Origin: an uncultured Pelagibacteraceae bacterium | Lineage (GTDB): Bacteria; Pseudomonadota; Alphaproteobacteria; Pelagibacterales; Pelagibacteraceae | DNA: 64,000 nucleotides | Direction: 5' to 3' | NCBI GenBank assembly: GCA_902598125.1 | Contig: CACKAJ010000003.1 | Coordinates: 103,590-167,589 of the forward strand | In this document: positions 34,199-45,254 of the stretch, one piece after another | How positions within the stretch are numbered: the stretch's first letter is position 1 | How the letters are laid out: each line of letters begins with the position of its first letter | Program-made: the position numbers and the translations under genes | Notes under the pieces: generated by a model | Databases searched by the model: none | The model's input: only the letters and a program-made list of their open reading frames with translations | What the model was told of the DNA's origin: nothing

Positions 34199-36231
34199 TT
34201 TAACATTTTATTTTTTTTATATCGATCCCATCCAGGACTTCTATATTCTTCATCAAATTCAATGGAATTATCCTGATTAAATTCAAAATCATCGTCTTCA
34301 GTTATATTTATCTCATTTTTTTCTACACTTTCTTCAGGTATTTCATTTATGAACCTAGATGGTAAAGCATCAATCCAATCTCCATGGTATGCTCTTTTCA
34401 TGGCAAATGATAAATAAGCTTCTTTCTTTGCTCTTGTTATTCCCACGTAAGCCAATCTCCTTTCTTCCTCTAAAGCAAAATCTCCTTTTTCCTCTAATGA
34501 CTTTTGATGAGGAAACAATCCTTCTTCCCATCCGGGTAGAAACACAACGTTAAATTCTAAACCTTTAGCAGCATGCATTGTCATCAGATTTATTTTTGCC
34601 CCCTCCCATTCTTGATCAATTGAGGTAGCTAAAGCTACATGTTCTAAAAAACTTTGCAAGTTGTCATAATCCTGCATTGCTCTTAGAAGTTCTTTTAAGT
34701 TTTCTAGTCTATTTTCATTCTCTAAATCTTTTTTATTTTTTAACATTGATGAATAACCTGACTCATCTAAAACTAATTTTAATAAATCAAAATGCTTCAT
34801 TTTTGATGACTCTTTTCGCCATTTTTGTATCATCTTTATTAATTGACTAAGTGCAGTATTGATTTTTGGTTTTAAATCTCCTTTTTCTATTAACTTAATT
34901 ATAGAGTCTTCCATACATAGATTATTACTTTTTCCAAAAGTATGAATTTGGTTTAAGGTGCTTTCACCAATCCCTCTCTTTGGTACGCCGATGACTCTTT
35001 CTAATGCTAAATCATCAAACTTTTGATTAATAATTCTAAGATAAGATACCGCATCCTTTATTTCTGCTCTTTCATAAAACTTAATTCCCCCTAAAACTCG
35101 ATATCCAATCCCAACTTGAAGAAATCTTTCCTCAAATTCACGAGTTTGATATATCGCTCTAACTAATATTGCGACATCATTAAAAGAATATTTTTTTTTT
35201 ATTTTTTGCTCTATAATATCGCTTACGCCTTGTGCCTCTTCCTTTCCAGTCCTATAGCAATTAAGTTTTACCAATTCTCCTTGATTTGCAGATGACCACA
35301 ACTTTTTACCAACTCTACTTGAATTATTTGAAATAAGCCCTGAAGCGATTTCTAAAATATTTTTTGTAGATCGGTAGTTTTGTTCAAGCTTAAATACCTT
35401 ACAACTTTTATAAATTTGATCAAAAGTAAGAAAATTTTTTATCTCTGCTCCCCTCCAACTATAGATTGATTGATCATCGTCACCGACACAACAAATATTT
35501 TCATTTTCGTTTACAAGTAAATTTAACCATTTGTTTTGTATAAAGTTAGTATCTTGAAATTCATCAACTAAAATATATTTGAAATTTTTTTGATAAATTT
35601 CTCTAACATCTTTATGTTCTTCAAAAAGTTTTACACAAAAAAGAATTAAATCTCCAAAGTCAAATGCATTTAGATCTTTCGTTTTATTTTGATAAATATT
35701 GTAAACTTTTAATATTGATTTCAGAATTATACTAGATTTTTCTAATTTTACATCCTTTGGAAGAAGACCTTTATTTTTCCACTGGTCGATGTGATACAAA
35801 ATTAATTGAGGGGAAAATTTTTTGGCATCTAAATCTTCGCCTTTAACAATATTTCTTATTAATTTTTTTTGATCATCTGTATCTAAAATTGTAAAATTAC
35901 TTTTGTATCCTAAAGCTTCAGCATGCCTTCTTAGAAATTTAACACTTATTGAGTGAAAGGTACCTAACCAAGGCACTGCATTAGTACTACCCTTGACATA
36001 CTGCATCACTCTATTTTGCATTTCTTTAGCAGCTTTATTTGTAAAGGTGACACAAAGTATTTGATTAGCCCAAGCTTTTTTCTGATTTATTATATGAATA
36101 AGTCTAGTTGTTAAAACTCTAGTTTTTCCTGAGCCTGCTCCAGCTACAATTAAATTAGGTCCCTCTGTGCTGAGAACTGCTTCTTTTTGTTCTTTGTTAA
36201 GGTTTTCAATTAATTTATCTATGTTATTCAT
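34186..36231 (-). CDS. uvrD: UvrD/PcrA-type superfamily 1 DNA helicase
   Basis: LIVAGAGSGKTRVLTTRLIHII, CVTFTNKAAKEMQNRV, LVDEFQDTN, CCVGDDDQSIYSWRGAEIKN, LMTMHAAKGLEFNVVFLPGWEEGLFPH. Confidence 0.95.
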
Positions 36232-36275
36232 ATGAGAGAATTTTCTTTTATATACTAGTTATAAAAATAACAAAA

Positions 36276-37676
36276 ATGTTAAATAAATCTTTTAAAAATA
36301 TTAACAATAAATTTTCTAGATTTTTTAGATTTATTTTTTTTTTAAGATACTTATTTTTATTATTTTTTATAGCATTAGCCTCATTTATAACAATACCTTA
36401 CTTTTTTGATTATGAAAAAAGAGTAGAAATTTATAAAAATTATTTATCACAAAAATACAATTTCAAAATAAACAAATATGAAGAAATAAAATATAAGGCT
36501 TTTCCAATACCAAGATTAGTTTTTAAAGATGCTGTAATAAATATCAACTCATCTCCAGTTATTATGAATATTCAAAGTTTAAAAGTGTATCCCAAAATTT
36601 TTAATATTTATGATTTGAAAAATTTTAAATCAGAGAAAATTACCTTTTTGAATAATTATTCTATGATTAAATCCTCAAATTTAAAATTTTTAAACTCATT
36701 TTTATTTGATCAAAAAAATAAATTTTCTTTAAATAATTTTAATCTTAAAATAAATAATGAAAATAAAACCATCATCAATGTTAAAAATATCAGCTTTTCT
36801 AATTATGGATATAAAAAGAACTTAGTTAAAGGTGAGGTATTTGGAAAAAAATTTAAAAGTAGAATTATTAATAATTTTAAATCTATAAATTTTGAATTAT
36901 TGGATACAGGAATAAACGCAGAACTAAACATTGATAAACAAACAGATGAATTAATAATCGGTTCTTTTAAGTCGAAAATACTAAACACAAAATTGAGATT
37001 TGACTTTAATTATAATGAAAAAGAATTAAATATTTACAATTCCTTTCTCAGAAATAAGAATTTTTCTTTAAAAAATCAAACTTTAATTGTCCTTGATCCA
37101 TTTTTTGATATCCGTTCAGAGATTGACTTAGACGAGTTTAATTTTCAAATACTTCAAAAAATAAATTTTAGTGAATTGCATAAGTTTAAAGATTACGTAA
37201 AAAAAATTAATATTAAAAATGAAATATTTTTCAAATCTAAAGGTTTAAAACTTAATCCGGTCGATGATATTTATTTAAAAATTGACTTAGCTTATGGAAG
37301 ATTAAATTATGTAAAAAAATATTTATTGTCAGATGACACAGTTCAGTGTGAAGGTAGTATAAATCTTTTTGATGAGTTTCCATTATTATATTTTAATTGC
37401 AAAATAATTTCAGCAAATAAAAAGAATCTTTTTAAAAAATTTTCTATTAATACAAAAAACAAAGATCAAAGATTTGAACTAAACGTCGTAGGGAATTTAA
37501 GTTTATTAAATAAAAAAATTAATTTTAAAAATATTTCAATAAATGAAAATTATAAGGCATCAAAAGATGATTTAGAATACTTTAAATTATCTTTTGAGAA
37601 AATCATTTATGATAAGAGCTTTTTTGAAATTTTCGATTTAAAAAAGATAAAAGACTTTATTCAAGAAATTTCTTAA
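36276..37676 (+). CDS. AsmA-like membrane-anchored protein
   Basis: N-terminal TM then YNFKINKYEEIKYKAFPIPRLVFKDAVININSSPVIMNIQSLKVYP resembles AsmA family; otherwise divergent. Confidence 0.6.
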   Translation: MLNKSFKNINNKFSRFFRFIFFLRYLFLLFFIALASFITIPYFFDYEKRVEIYKNYLSQKYNFKINKYEEIKYKAFPIPRLVFKDAVININSSPVIMNIQSLKVYPKIFNIYDLKNFKSEKITFLNNYSMIKSSNLKFLNSFLFDQKNKFSLNNFNLKINNENKTIINVKNISFSNYGYKKNLVKGEVFGKKFKSRIINNFKSINFELLDTGINAELNIDKQTDELIIGSFKSKILNTKLRFDFNYNEKELNIYNSFLRNKNFSLKNQTLIVLDPFFDIRSEIDLDEFNFQILQKINFSELHKFKDYVKKINIKNEIFFKSKGLKLNPVDDIYLKIDLAYGRLNYVKKYLLSDDTVQCEGSINLFDEFPLLYFNCKIISANKKNLFKKFSINTKNKDQRFELNVVGNLSLLNKKINFKNISINENYKASKDDLEYFKLSFEKIIYDKSFFEIFDLKKIKDFIQEIS

Positions 37677-37677
37677 A

Positions 37678-39066
37678 TTATTTTGGTTTTGTCATTTTAA
37701 GAGGATTCATAATTTTATCATATTCCCCTTCTTTTATAAGCCCTAATTTTATTACTTCCTCTCTTAAAGTTGTTCCGTTCCTATAAGCTTTTTTTGCAAT
37801 ATAAGCTGCTTTATCGTAACCGATTTTTGGAGCTAAGGCAGTTACAAGCATTAACGAGTTATCTAATAAATTTTTTATTCTTTTCTTGTCTGCTTTAATT
37901 CCTTTGACACAATACATTGCAAAAGTTTTTGAGGAGTCACTCATTATCTCAATAGACTGTAAAATATTGTGTATGATTAACGGTTTGAAAACATTTAGTT
38001 CAAAGTGCCCATGAGAACCCGCCATAGTAATTCCATTATGATTTCCAATTACTTTTACGCAAACCATTGTAACTGCTTCTGATTGTGTTGGATTAACTTT
38101 ACCTGGCATTATTGATGAGCCTGGTTCATTTGAAGGAAGAATTAGTTCCCCATATCCCGCCCTAGGACCAGAGCCTAAAAATCTAATATCATTAGCAATT
38201 TTCATTAAACACACAGCTGTAGTATTTAAAGTTCCTGAAAAGTTAACAATTTCATCATGGGCTGCTAATGCAGCAAATTTATTTATAGTGGGTTTAAAAG
38301 GAACTTTTGTAATTTTACTTATTTCTTTGATTATTTTTTTGTCAAAACCTTTTCTAGTATTTAGTCCAGTTCCGACTGCAGTACCTCCTTGAGCTAAATA
38401 ATAAATTTCTTTTAGTGCGCTCTCTATTCTAAAGATGCATTTTTTTAATTGAACATGGTATCCTGAAAATTCTTGACCTAATGTAAGTGGGGTAGCATCT
38501 TGTAAATGAGTTCTGCCAACTTTAACAACATTTTTAAATTCTTTCGATTTTTTAAGTAATTCTTTTTCGAGCATTTTTAGCGATGGCAAAAGTTTTTCTC
38601 TTGTTTTAAGAGCTATTGCAATGTGCATAGCTGTAGGAAAAACATCATTAGTGGACTGGGATTTGTTTACGTGATCATTGGGGTGTACTGGTTTTTTTGA
38701 TCCTAATTTACCGCCCATCATTTGAATTGCTCGATTAGCTATAACTTCGTTTACATTCATATTAGTTTGTGTACCTGAACCAGTTTGCCATACTTTTAAA
38801 GGAAAATGAGATACGAGTTTTCCTTTTATAACTTCATCAGCTGCTTTTATGATGTACTTGCTAATTTTAGGATCTAAATCTTTATTTTTTGCATTAACTA
38901 TTGCTGCGGCTTTTTTTATTATAGCGATAGATTGAATTACTAGAGGTCTTACTAGAAAATCGCCTATATTAAAATATTTATTAGATCTTTCAGTGGATGC
39001 ACCCCAATACTTATCACCAGGAACTTTAATTTTTCCAATACTATCAAATTCTGTTCTGTATTTCAT
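37678..39066 (-). CDS. fumC: class II fumarate hydratase
   Basis: Signature [43 protein letters not shown] start at 39066 (ORF-track start 39174 overlaps the next gene). Confidence 0.96.
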   Translation of the reverse strand: MKYRTEFDSIGKIKVPGDKYWGASTERSNKYFNIGDFLVRPLVIQSIAIIKKAAAIVNAKNKDLDPKISKYIIKAADEVIKGKLVSHFPLKVWQTGSGTQTNMNVNEVIANRAIQMMGGKLGSKKPVHPNDHVNKSQSTNDVFPTAMHIAIALKTREKLLPSLKMLEKELLKKSKEFKNVVKVGRTHLQDATPLTLGQEFSGYHVQLKKCIFRIESALKEIYYLAQGGTAVGTGLNTRKGFDKKIIKEISKITKVPFKPTINKFAALAAHDEIVNFSGTLNTTAVCLMKIANDIRFLGSGPRAGYGELILPSNEPGSSIMPGKVNPTQSEAVTMVCVKVIGNHNGITMAGSHGHFELNVFKPLIIHNILQSIEIMSDSSKTFAMYCVKGIKADKKRIKNLLDNSLMLVTALAPKIGYDKAAYIAKKAYRNGTTLREEVIKLGLIKEGEYDKIMNPLKMTKPK

Positions 39067-39126
39067 ATTTGATTCATTTATATAATACACTCTTATTAAA
39101 TAATTATAAAATATAAAGGATAAGAA

Positions 39127-39498
39127 ATGACTAATTTTGAAAATGTTAAAAAATTTATGGAAAAATTTGGTCAAGAAATCAAAGAAAAAGCAAGTTTTCC
39201 TGATGATAAAATCACTTCTCTTAGGTACGATTTAATAAAAGAAGAGCTCAGTGAGTTAAAAGAAGCAATGGATAAAAAAGATTTAAAAGAAGTCGCTGAT
39301 GCCCTAACAGATATTCTTTATGTGACTTATGGAGCGGGACATGCATTTGGAATAGATTTGGATAAGTGTTTTGAAGAAGTGCAAAATTCCAACATGAGTA
39401 AATTAGGGTCTGACGGAAAACCAATTTATAACGATAAAGGTAAAGTCATGAAAGGACCTAACTACTTTAAGCCTAATTTAGGTAAGTTTGTAGCATGA
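39127..39498 (+). CDS. MazG-like / phosphoribosyl-ATP pyrophosphohydrolase-like protein
   Basis: [58 protein letters not shown]: all-alpha NTP-PPase pattern EExxE...DxxxD. Confidence 0.87.
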   Translation: MTNFENVKKFMEKFGQEIKEKASFPDDKITSLRYDLIKEELSELKEAMDKKDLKEVADALTDILYVTYGAGHAFGIDLDKCFEEVQNSNMSKLGSDGKPIYNDKGKVMKGPNYFKPNLGKFVA

Positions 39499-39578
39499 TA
39501 AAAGATAATTATTATTGGATATTGCTCGGTGTTGCTGTTGGAATATTAATTTATTTAGGAGATAAATATATTTTTTAG
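39495..39578 (+). CDS. candidate 27-aa single-TM microprotein
   Basis: [31 protein letters not shown] overlap with upstream MazG-like gene; too short for the ORF track. Confidence 0.5.
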   Translation: MIKDNYYWILLGVAVGILIYLGDKYIF

Positions 39579-39835
39579 GGGCGTTCTGTTGCCAGGTGCC
39601 CCGGACCCCGTTACTTAATTAACAATGTTAATTAAGCTGCAAGTGCGTAACTTTCGTTAGCATTTGTAAATTGGCCCGTTACGTCGGAACCATCTCGTAC
39701 GAAAGAATAGCCTTTAGACATCCGTCGATCCTAATTCACCCCCTTAAGATTAATTGGTGGAGGTGGTGGGTACTGCCCCCACGTCCGTAATGTTTATTAC
39801 GAAATTCGTTTATCGTCATAGTTGGAAAACCAACT
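39578..39835 (-). ncRNA. ssrA: circularly permuted two-piece tmRNA (acceptor piece ~39835-39755, intervening segment 39754-39744, coding piece 39743-39578)
   Basis: Minus strand: GTGGG-GGCAGTA-CCCAC T-arm, CACCTCCACCA 3' end, 11-nt segment ATTAATCTTAA, then GGGGGTGAATTAGGATCGAC; GGGGGTG pairs with CACCTCC; tag reading frame GCTAACGAAAGTTACGCACTTGCAGCTTAA = ANESYALAA* (39661-39632). Outer boundaries approximate. Confidence 0.93.
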
Positions 39836-39864
39836 CCTTATTATAACCTATAAAAAAAATTTAA

Positions 39865-41448
39865 CTATTTTATTTTATATAATTTAAAATATTTAGAGCA
39901 GTCGTCGCATATTAATAAAAGCTGATCATTTTCAATATTATTTTTTGATAAAACATAATCAGCACCGATATCTTTAGCAATATTAAAGTTAATAAGTATG
40001 TTCTGATAATCATTATTAAATGCGTAGACTCTACTTCCCCAATTATCGTAATAGTCTTTTAAAAATTTATTGACGCTCAATTCTTTCTCAATAACTTTTC
40101 TAAATTTTTTTTTATAAGATAAAGGGTAAATTGCGTGATAACCATCAATAACATAGATATTATTCATCACTGCTGCTAAAGGATCTAAATTTATTGAAAT
40201 TATCCTTTTTTCTTTTACAATTTTTTTAATTTTTTTATAGTCTTCATATAAAAAATATTCATCAAAAGTATATATATTTCTATAGTCTTTTTCTTTCATA
40301 ATAAATTTTTTGTGAATAGGAACTAATGATGAATTTAATTGAAATAAAAATATCGAAACAAAACTTAAAAATATTAGAAACTTTTTTGTATTTACGCTAC
40401 TGCCTTTAATTAAAAATATCAACATTAATGAATGAATAAATGGTAAGTAATAGCTTATCCAAAATGGATTGAACATTTTTAAATAATTATAATTATTTGA
40501 AATATCTATTATAAATTTTGTATTAAATAAAAAAATTACTAAGTGAATAAAGAAAACAAATATTAAAAGTTTTTTTGCAATATTGTTTTTAGAAAATAAA
40601 ACAATAAATAAAATTGGCGTTAAAATTATAGTGTAAGGAATAAGTTTGAATAGAGACCAATTTATACTATTTGGAAATTTAAAAATATTCAAAATAGTTT
40701 GTACTAAATTATCTAAAAAAGGTTTAGCATAATTTACAAATTCTACCCGATGCATTTTAAAATCAAGAAATAGTAAATATATTAAATTAGCACTTGTCAG
40801 CAAAGAACACATAAAAAATATACCTAGAATTTTTATTAAATGATTAATTTTTATGAGTAAGATCTTTTTATCAATTAAATAAATGAGAATTAAAATAGTT
40901 GGTAAAAAAAGAAAATCTGCAACGATATCAGTATTCAATCCAAAAAAGACTATTAGCAGATAATGCTTAATATTTATTTTTGATTTATATATAGTCAAAT
41001 AAAGTAAATAAGGAAAAATAGCCAATCCAAAACCTAAAGTAGTAAATGGAGCCAAACACGAAAATAGCGCGGAGCTTAAAAAAGAAATAAAATTATTATT
41101 TTGTATTTTTTTTGATAAACAATAAAAAGACAAGTAACTTGTAATCTTGAATAATAAGTCTGTAATCCAATAAGCCAGCTCTGGATTTAAAAAAGAGTAA
41201 AGTAAAATAAATGGTTTAAATATATGTCTTAGAAAATAGAATTCTAACTCACCAGCTAAAAATATCTTTACTTGGTTGAAATTAAAACCCTCTCTATAAA
41301 TTTCTCCAATGATCTTATTGTAAACAATTATACTGTCCAAGTTATCATGATAAAATGTAGTGATACTGCCAAAAACAATATAAGGGAAAATATAATTAAT
41401 CGAAATTATTGCTAAAAATATATAATGATAATAATTTTTATTTGTCAT
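39865..41448 (-). CDS. polytopic membrane protein of unknown function (GT-C or DUF6044-like topology)
   Basis: 527 aa, about 10 hydrophobic segments, then soluble C-terminal domain; family assignment tentative. Confidence 0.5.
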   Translation of the reverse strand: MTNKNYYHYIFLAIISINYIFPYIVFGSITTFYHDNLDSIIVYNKIIGEIYREGFNFNQVKIFLAGELEFYFLRHIFKPFILLYSFLNPELAYWITDLLFKITSYLSFYCLSKKIQNNNFISFLSSALFSCLAPFTTLGFGLAIFPYLLYLTIYKSKINIKHYLLIVFFGLNTDIVADFLFLPTILILIYLIDKKILLIKINHLIKILGIFFMCSLLTSANLIYLLFLDFKMHRVEFVNYAKPFLDNLVQTILNIFKFPNSINWSLFKLIPYTIILTPILFIVLFSKNNIAKKLLIFVFFIHLVIFLFNTKFIIDISNNYNYLKMFNPFWISYYLPFIHSLMLIFLIKGSSVNTKKFLIFLSFVSIFLFQLNSSLVPIHKKFIMKEKDYRNIYTFDEYFLYEDYKKIKKIVKEKRIISINLDPLAAVMNNIYVIDGYHAIYPLSYKKKFRKVIEKELSVNKFLKDYYDNWGSRVYAFNNDYQNILINFNIAKDIGADYVLSKNNIENDQLLLICDDCSKYFKLYKIK

Positions 41449-41999
41449 TTAAATTTACAGTAAAAAATATCTGTAATCCCAAATATTCCTAATTTTTTTC
41501 TTATAATTTTAGTTTTATTGTTAAGTTGTTCTATCTGTTCTGAATACGAAGATTTAGTTTTTTCATGAGCCTTAAAATTAAAACTTAAGATCATAGCGAT
41601 TTTACTGATCAAGTTTTGTCTTGAAAGACTTAGAATAATTTCACACTTAGGGTTCTTTTTTTTAATTTCTGTAAGTAGTTTATTAATTCTTTGAGGTGTT
41701 AAATACATTAGAACATGATTGAATATTACTAAATCAAAGTTGTGATTTTTATAATTTTTGATTTCAGAAAATAAAGGGTTGATGTCATAATTTAAAATTT
41801 TTTTATTAGGTAAATATTTACTAAAAATTTTTTTGCCACATCCATAATCTAAAATTATTTTTTCCGATTTATCTAAACTTGCAATATTTATTATTTCTTT
41901 AACAATTGATAAAAAATAGTAATTTTGTGGAAATTTATTGTACTCAGTTACCGGATATTGATTTAATTTCTTCATATTTTTATAAAAATTGTTATACAT
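41445..41999 (-). CDS. class I SAM-dependent methyltransferase
   Basis: KIILDYGCGKKIFSKYLPNKKILNYDINP...NHNFDLVIFNHVLMYL. Confidence 0.75.
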   Translation of the reverse strand: MYNNFYKNMKKLNQYPVTEYNKFPQNYYFLSIVKEIINIASLDKSEKIILDYGCGKKIFSKYLPNKKILNYDINPLFSEIKNYKNHNFDLVIFNHVLMYLTPQRINKLLTEIKKKNPKCEIILSLSRQNLISKIAMILSFNFKAHEKTKSSYSEQIEQLNNKTKIIRKKLGIFGITDIFYCKFK

Positions 42000-42007
42000 A
42001 AACTATA

Positions 42008-43216
42008 TTGAAAAACTACTGTGAAATCTGTAGAAAAAAAAATCTTCCCACAGTTCTTAACTTGGGAAAACATCCACTTTGTGATGATTTAATACAAATC
42101 GGATCAAAAAAAAAAAATAGATTATATAAAATAGAAATTGTTTACTGCAAAGATTGTGTAACTGCCTATCAAAAATTTCAAGTAAAGAAAAAAATTTTAT
42201 TTCCTCTGAATTACCATTATAGAGCTAATCTAACTAAAGATGTTTTAAATGGCATGAAACAATTAGTGAATGATTGTAAAAATAATTTTAACGGGCTTAA
42301 AAATAAAACAGTTTTAGATATCGGTTGTAATGATGGAAGTTTATTAAATATTTTTAAAAAATATAAATGTACCACAATTGGTATTGAGCCAACTAATGCT
42401 AGTAAGGAAGCAAAAAAAAATGGGCATCATATTTATCAAGGTTATATTGATAATAAAATAATAAAAAAAATTAAAAAAAAATTTAAAAAAATTGATATCA
42501 TTACTTTTACAAACGTTTTTGCTCACATTGAAAACCTTGGAGCTCTAATATCAAATGTTAAAAAAATTGTTAATGATGAAACACTTTTAGTAATTGAGAA
42601 CCATTACTTAGGCTCAGTGATTGAAAAAAATCAGTTTGATACTTTTTACCATGAACATCCTAGAACCTACAGTTTAACCTCATTTTTTAAAATCTCAAAA
42701 ATTTTAGGAATGAATCTTTTTAATTATAAGCTTCCAAAAAGATATGGAGGCAATATAAGGGTTTTTTACTCACGCAAAAAAAAATGTAATTTAAAAGAAT
42801 TAAGATTAATGAAAAAAGAAAAAATTTTTTTCAAACGATTTAAAAACCTAAATAGATCAATTAATATTTGGAAGAAAAAAAAGAAAAATCAGATCATGAA
42901 ACTTAATAAAAAATATGGTCCATTACCCGCTAAAGCTTTTCCTGGAAGAGCAGCTATCTTGCTTAAGATGTTAAACTTAAAAAAAATAAATATTGATTGT
43001 ATTTTCGAACAACCAAATTCAATTAAAATTGGGTTCAATGCACCAGGTACTAATATTCCAATCAAATCAGATAAATATTTAAAAAAAAGGCTTCATAAAA
43101 GACCGATAATAAATTTAGCATGGCATATTAAAAAAGAAATTAAAAAATATATAATCAATTTAAAGATTAATTCAAAAATGATTAATATAATTGATAATAA
43201 AGATTTTAAAAAATGA
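42008..43216 (+). CDS. class I SAM-dependent methyltransferase with N-terminal zinc-binding domain (sugar C-methyltransferase-like)
   Basis: CEICRKKNLPTVLNLGKHPLCDDL...YCKDCVTAYQ, VLDIGCNDGSLLNIFKKYKCTTIGIEPT, FYHEHPRTYSLTSFFKI; TTG start. Confidence 0.85.
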   Translation: MKNYCEICRKKNLPTVLNLGKHPLCDDLIQIGSKKKNRLYKIEIVYCKDCVTAYQKFQVKKKILFPLNYHYRANLTKDVLNGMKQLVNDCKNNFNGLKNKTVLDIGCNDGSLLNIFKKYKCTTIGIEPTNASKEAKKNGHHIYQGYIDNKIIKKIKKKFKKIDIITFTNVFAHIENLGALISNVKKIVNDETLLVIENHYLGSVIEKNQFDTFYHEHPRTYSLTSFFKISKILGMNLFNYKLPKRYGGNIRVFYSRKKKCNLKELRLMKKEKIFFKRFKNLNRSINIWKKKKKNQIMKLNKKYGPLPAKAFPGRAAILLKMLNLKKINIDCIFEQPNSIKIGFNAPGTNIPIKSDKYLKKRLHKRPIINLAWHIKKEIKKYIINLKINSKMINIIDNKDFKK

Positions 43217-44340
43217 AAAAAATTAAATTTTATGAAATAGCTAAAATTAATAAAAATTATGAAAATAATTTTATAAAAAACTTTAAAAGAATTAATAAGG
43301 GTGGAAGATATATTTTAGGAAAAAATGTAAATATTTTTGAAAAAAAATTGGCAGATTATTGTAATGCCAAATATTGCGTCGCAGTTGGAAATTGTGTTGA
43401 TGCAATGAAAATTACATTTATGGCATATAAGATAATGGGAAGTATGAAAGATGGTGATGAAGTTCTAGTTCCCGCAAATACATATATTGCAAGTATATTG
43501 GGCATAACTTCAGTAAATCTTAAACCTGTTTTTGTTGAACCTGAATATGACACTTTTAATATTTCCGTAGCAAACATAAAAAAATTAATCAGTAAAAAAA
43601 CTAAAGCAATCTTGGCTGTGGATTTATATGGGCGTCCAGCAGACTTATTTGAAATAAAAAGAATTATTAAGAAAAAAAATATAAAATTAGTAGAAGATGC
43701 TGCGCAATCTTTAGGAGCAAAAATCAAAAATAAAATGGTTGGATCCGTTAGTGACGCAACGTGTTTTAGTTTCTTCCCAGGAAAAAATTTAGGCGCCTTT
43801 GGAGACGCAGGTGCCATAACTACAAATGATAAAAACTTATTTGATATTTTAAAGTCCCTGAGAAATTATGGCGAAGACGTTTTTGATAATCTGAAAGATA
43901 GAAAATATAAGAATACTTTTAAAGGAGTAAATTCAAGAATGGATGAAATTCAAGCAGCAGTTTTAGTTGATAAATTAAGAAATTTCAATTATTTGCAAAG
44001 TAAAAGAAAAAAGATTGCAAAATTTTACCTTAATAATATAAAAAATAATAAAATTTTATTACCAGAAGTTAATAAAAATTTTGATCATGGATGGCATCTT
44101 TTTGTCATAAGGTGTAAATCAAGAAATAGATTAAAAAATTACTTACAAAAAAAAAATATTGAAACTATGATCCATTACCCTATTCCGCCACATAAACAAA
44201 AAGCTTTTTCAGAATTGAATAAAAGAAGATTTTATGTAACAGAAAAAATTACCAAAGAAATTTTAAGTTTACCCATTTTTCCAACATTAACAAAATTTGA
44301 AACTAAACGTATAGTCAACACATTAAATAGCTTTAAATGA
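43213..44340 (+). CDS. DegT/DnrJ/EryC1/StrS-family PLP-dependent sugar aminotransferase
   Basis: CVAVGNCVDAMKITF, EVLVPANTYIASILGI, LVEDAAQSLGAKIKNKMVGSVSDATCFSFFPGKNLGAFGDAGAITT. Confidence 0.94.
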   Translation: MKKIKFYEIAKINKNYENNFIKNFKRINKGGRYILGKNVNIFEKKLADYCNAKYCVAVGNCVDAMKITFMAYKIMGSMKDGDEVLVPANTYIASILGITSVNLKPVFVEPEYDTFNISVANIKKLISKKTKAILAVDLYGRPADLFEIKRIIKKKNIKLVEDAAQSLGAKIKNKMVGSVSDATCFSFFPGKNLGAFGDAGAITTNDKNLFDILKSLRNYGEDVFDNLKDRKYKNTFKGVNSRMDEIQAAVLVDKLRNFNYLQSKRKKIAKFYLNNIKNNKILLPEVNKNFDHGWHLFVIRCKSRNRLKNYLQKKNIETMIHYPIPPHKQKAFSELNKRRFYVTEKITKEILSLPIFPTLTKFETKRIVNTLNSFK

Positions 44341-45248
44341 AAAAAATATCAATTTGCGTTCCAGTTTTAAATGAAGAAGAAAATATAATTAACGCTTATG
44401 ATAAAATTATAGAAATCTTCAAAGAAAAAATTAACTCATATGATTATGAAATAATTTTCACAGATAATCATAGCAGTGATAATACAGAAAAAATTTTATT
44501 AGATTTATGTAAAAAAGATAAAAAAGTAAAATATATAAGATTTAGAAATAATTTTGATTACGATAAATCAATTTTAGAGGCTTATAAACATTCAACAGGA
44601 GATGCCGCAATTGTAATAGATTGTGATTTACAAGACTCTCCAGATTTATTTACTAAATTTATTAAAAAGTGGGAGGAAGGACATGATTTAGTTTATGGAG
44701 TTGTAAAAAGTAGAAAAGAGAATTTTTTTTTAAATTTTATGAGAAAGTTTTTTTATATCATAATGAATTTAAATGCTGATATAAAATATCCATTAAACGC
44801 CCATGATTTTAGATTAGTAGATAGAAGAGTAATTAATAATTTTAAAGATAATAGTAATTTATTTCCATACGTAAGAGGTTTAACTTTTGCATTATCTACA
44901 AGTCCTCTTGGAATTGAATATGATAGGGAAAATAGAAAAAAAGGTAAGAGTAAATTAGGATTTTATAATTCTTTTACATACGCTGTTAATGCATTGCTTG
45001 AAGAAACTTTCTTTTTTACAAAAGTTTTTAGAAGAATTTCATTAATTTTATTTTTTTTAACAATAATTGGTTCTTTAATAAATTTTTTTCAAGAATTTAA
45101 ATTTATTAATCTTTTTGAAAACTTAGTTCTTATTTTATTAATTTCAATTCTTGTTTTATTATCTATAGTTTGTGAGTATGTTACAAGAATATATTTCCAA
45201 TTAAAGAAAACCGAGAGAATTATCTATGAAAAAAAAATCAACTTTTAA
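44337..45248 (+). CDS. family 2 glycosyltransferase (DPM1/GtrB/ArnC-like) with C-terminal TM segments
   Basis: ISICVPVLNEEENIINAYDKI...DYEIIFTDNHSSDNTEKILL...AIVIDCDLQDSPDL. Confidence 0.9.
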   Translation: MKKISICVPVLNEEENIINAYDKIIEIFKEKINSYDYEIIFTDNHSSDNTEKILLDLCKKDKKVKYIRFRNNFDYDKSILEAYKHSTGDAAIVIDCDLQDSPDLFTKFIKKWEEGHDLVYGVVKSRKENFFLNFMRKFFYIIMNLNADIKYPLNAHDFRLVDRRVINNFKDNSNLFPYVRGLTFALSTSPLGIEYDRENRKKGKSKLGFYNSFTYAVNALLEETFFFTKVFRRISLILFFLTIIGSLINFFQEFKFINLFENLVLILLISILVLLSIVCEYVTRIYFQLKKTERIIYEKKINF

Positions 45249-45254
45249 TTCAAA

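Noticed and set aside
39067-39174. N-terminal extension of fumC in the ORF track
   Set aside because: Overlaps the divergent MazG-like gene and promoter region; fumarase homology starts at [12 protein letters not shown] (39066).
39579-39604. GC-rich hairpin GGGGC...GCCCC considered as an intrinsic terminator
   Set aside because: It is the terminal helix of the tmRNA coding piece; no U-tract on the transcribed strand.
43356-43817. 153-aa minus-strand ORF
   Set aside because: Fully antisense to the DegT aminotransferase gene, which has clear family motifs.
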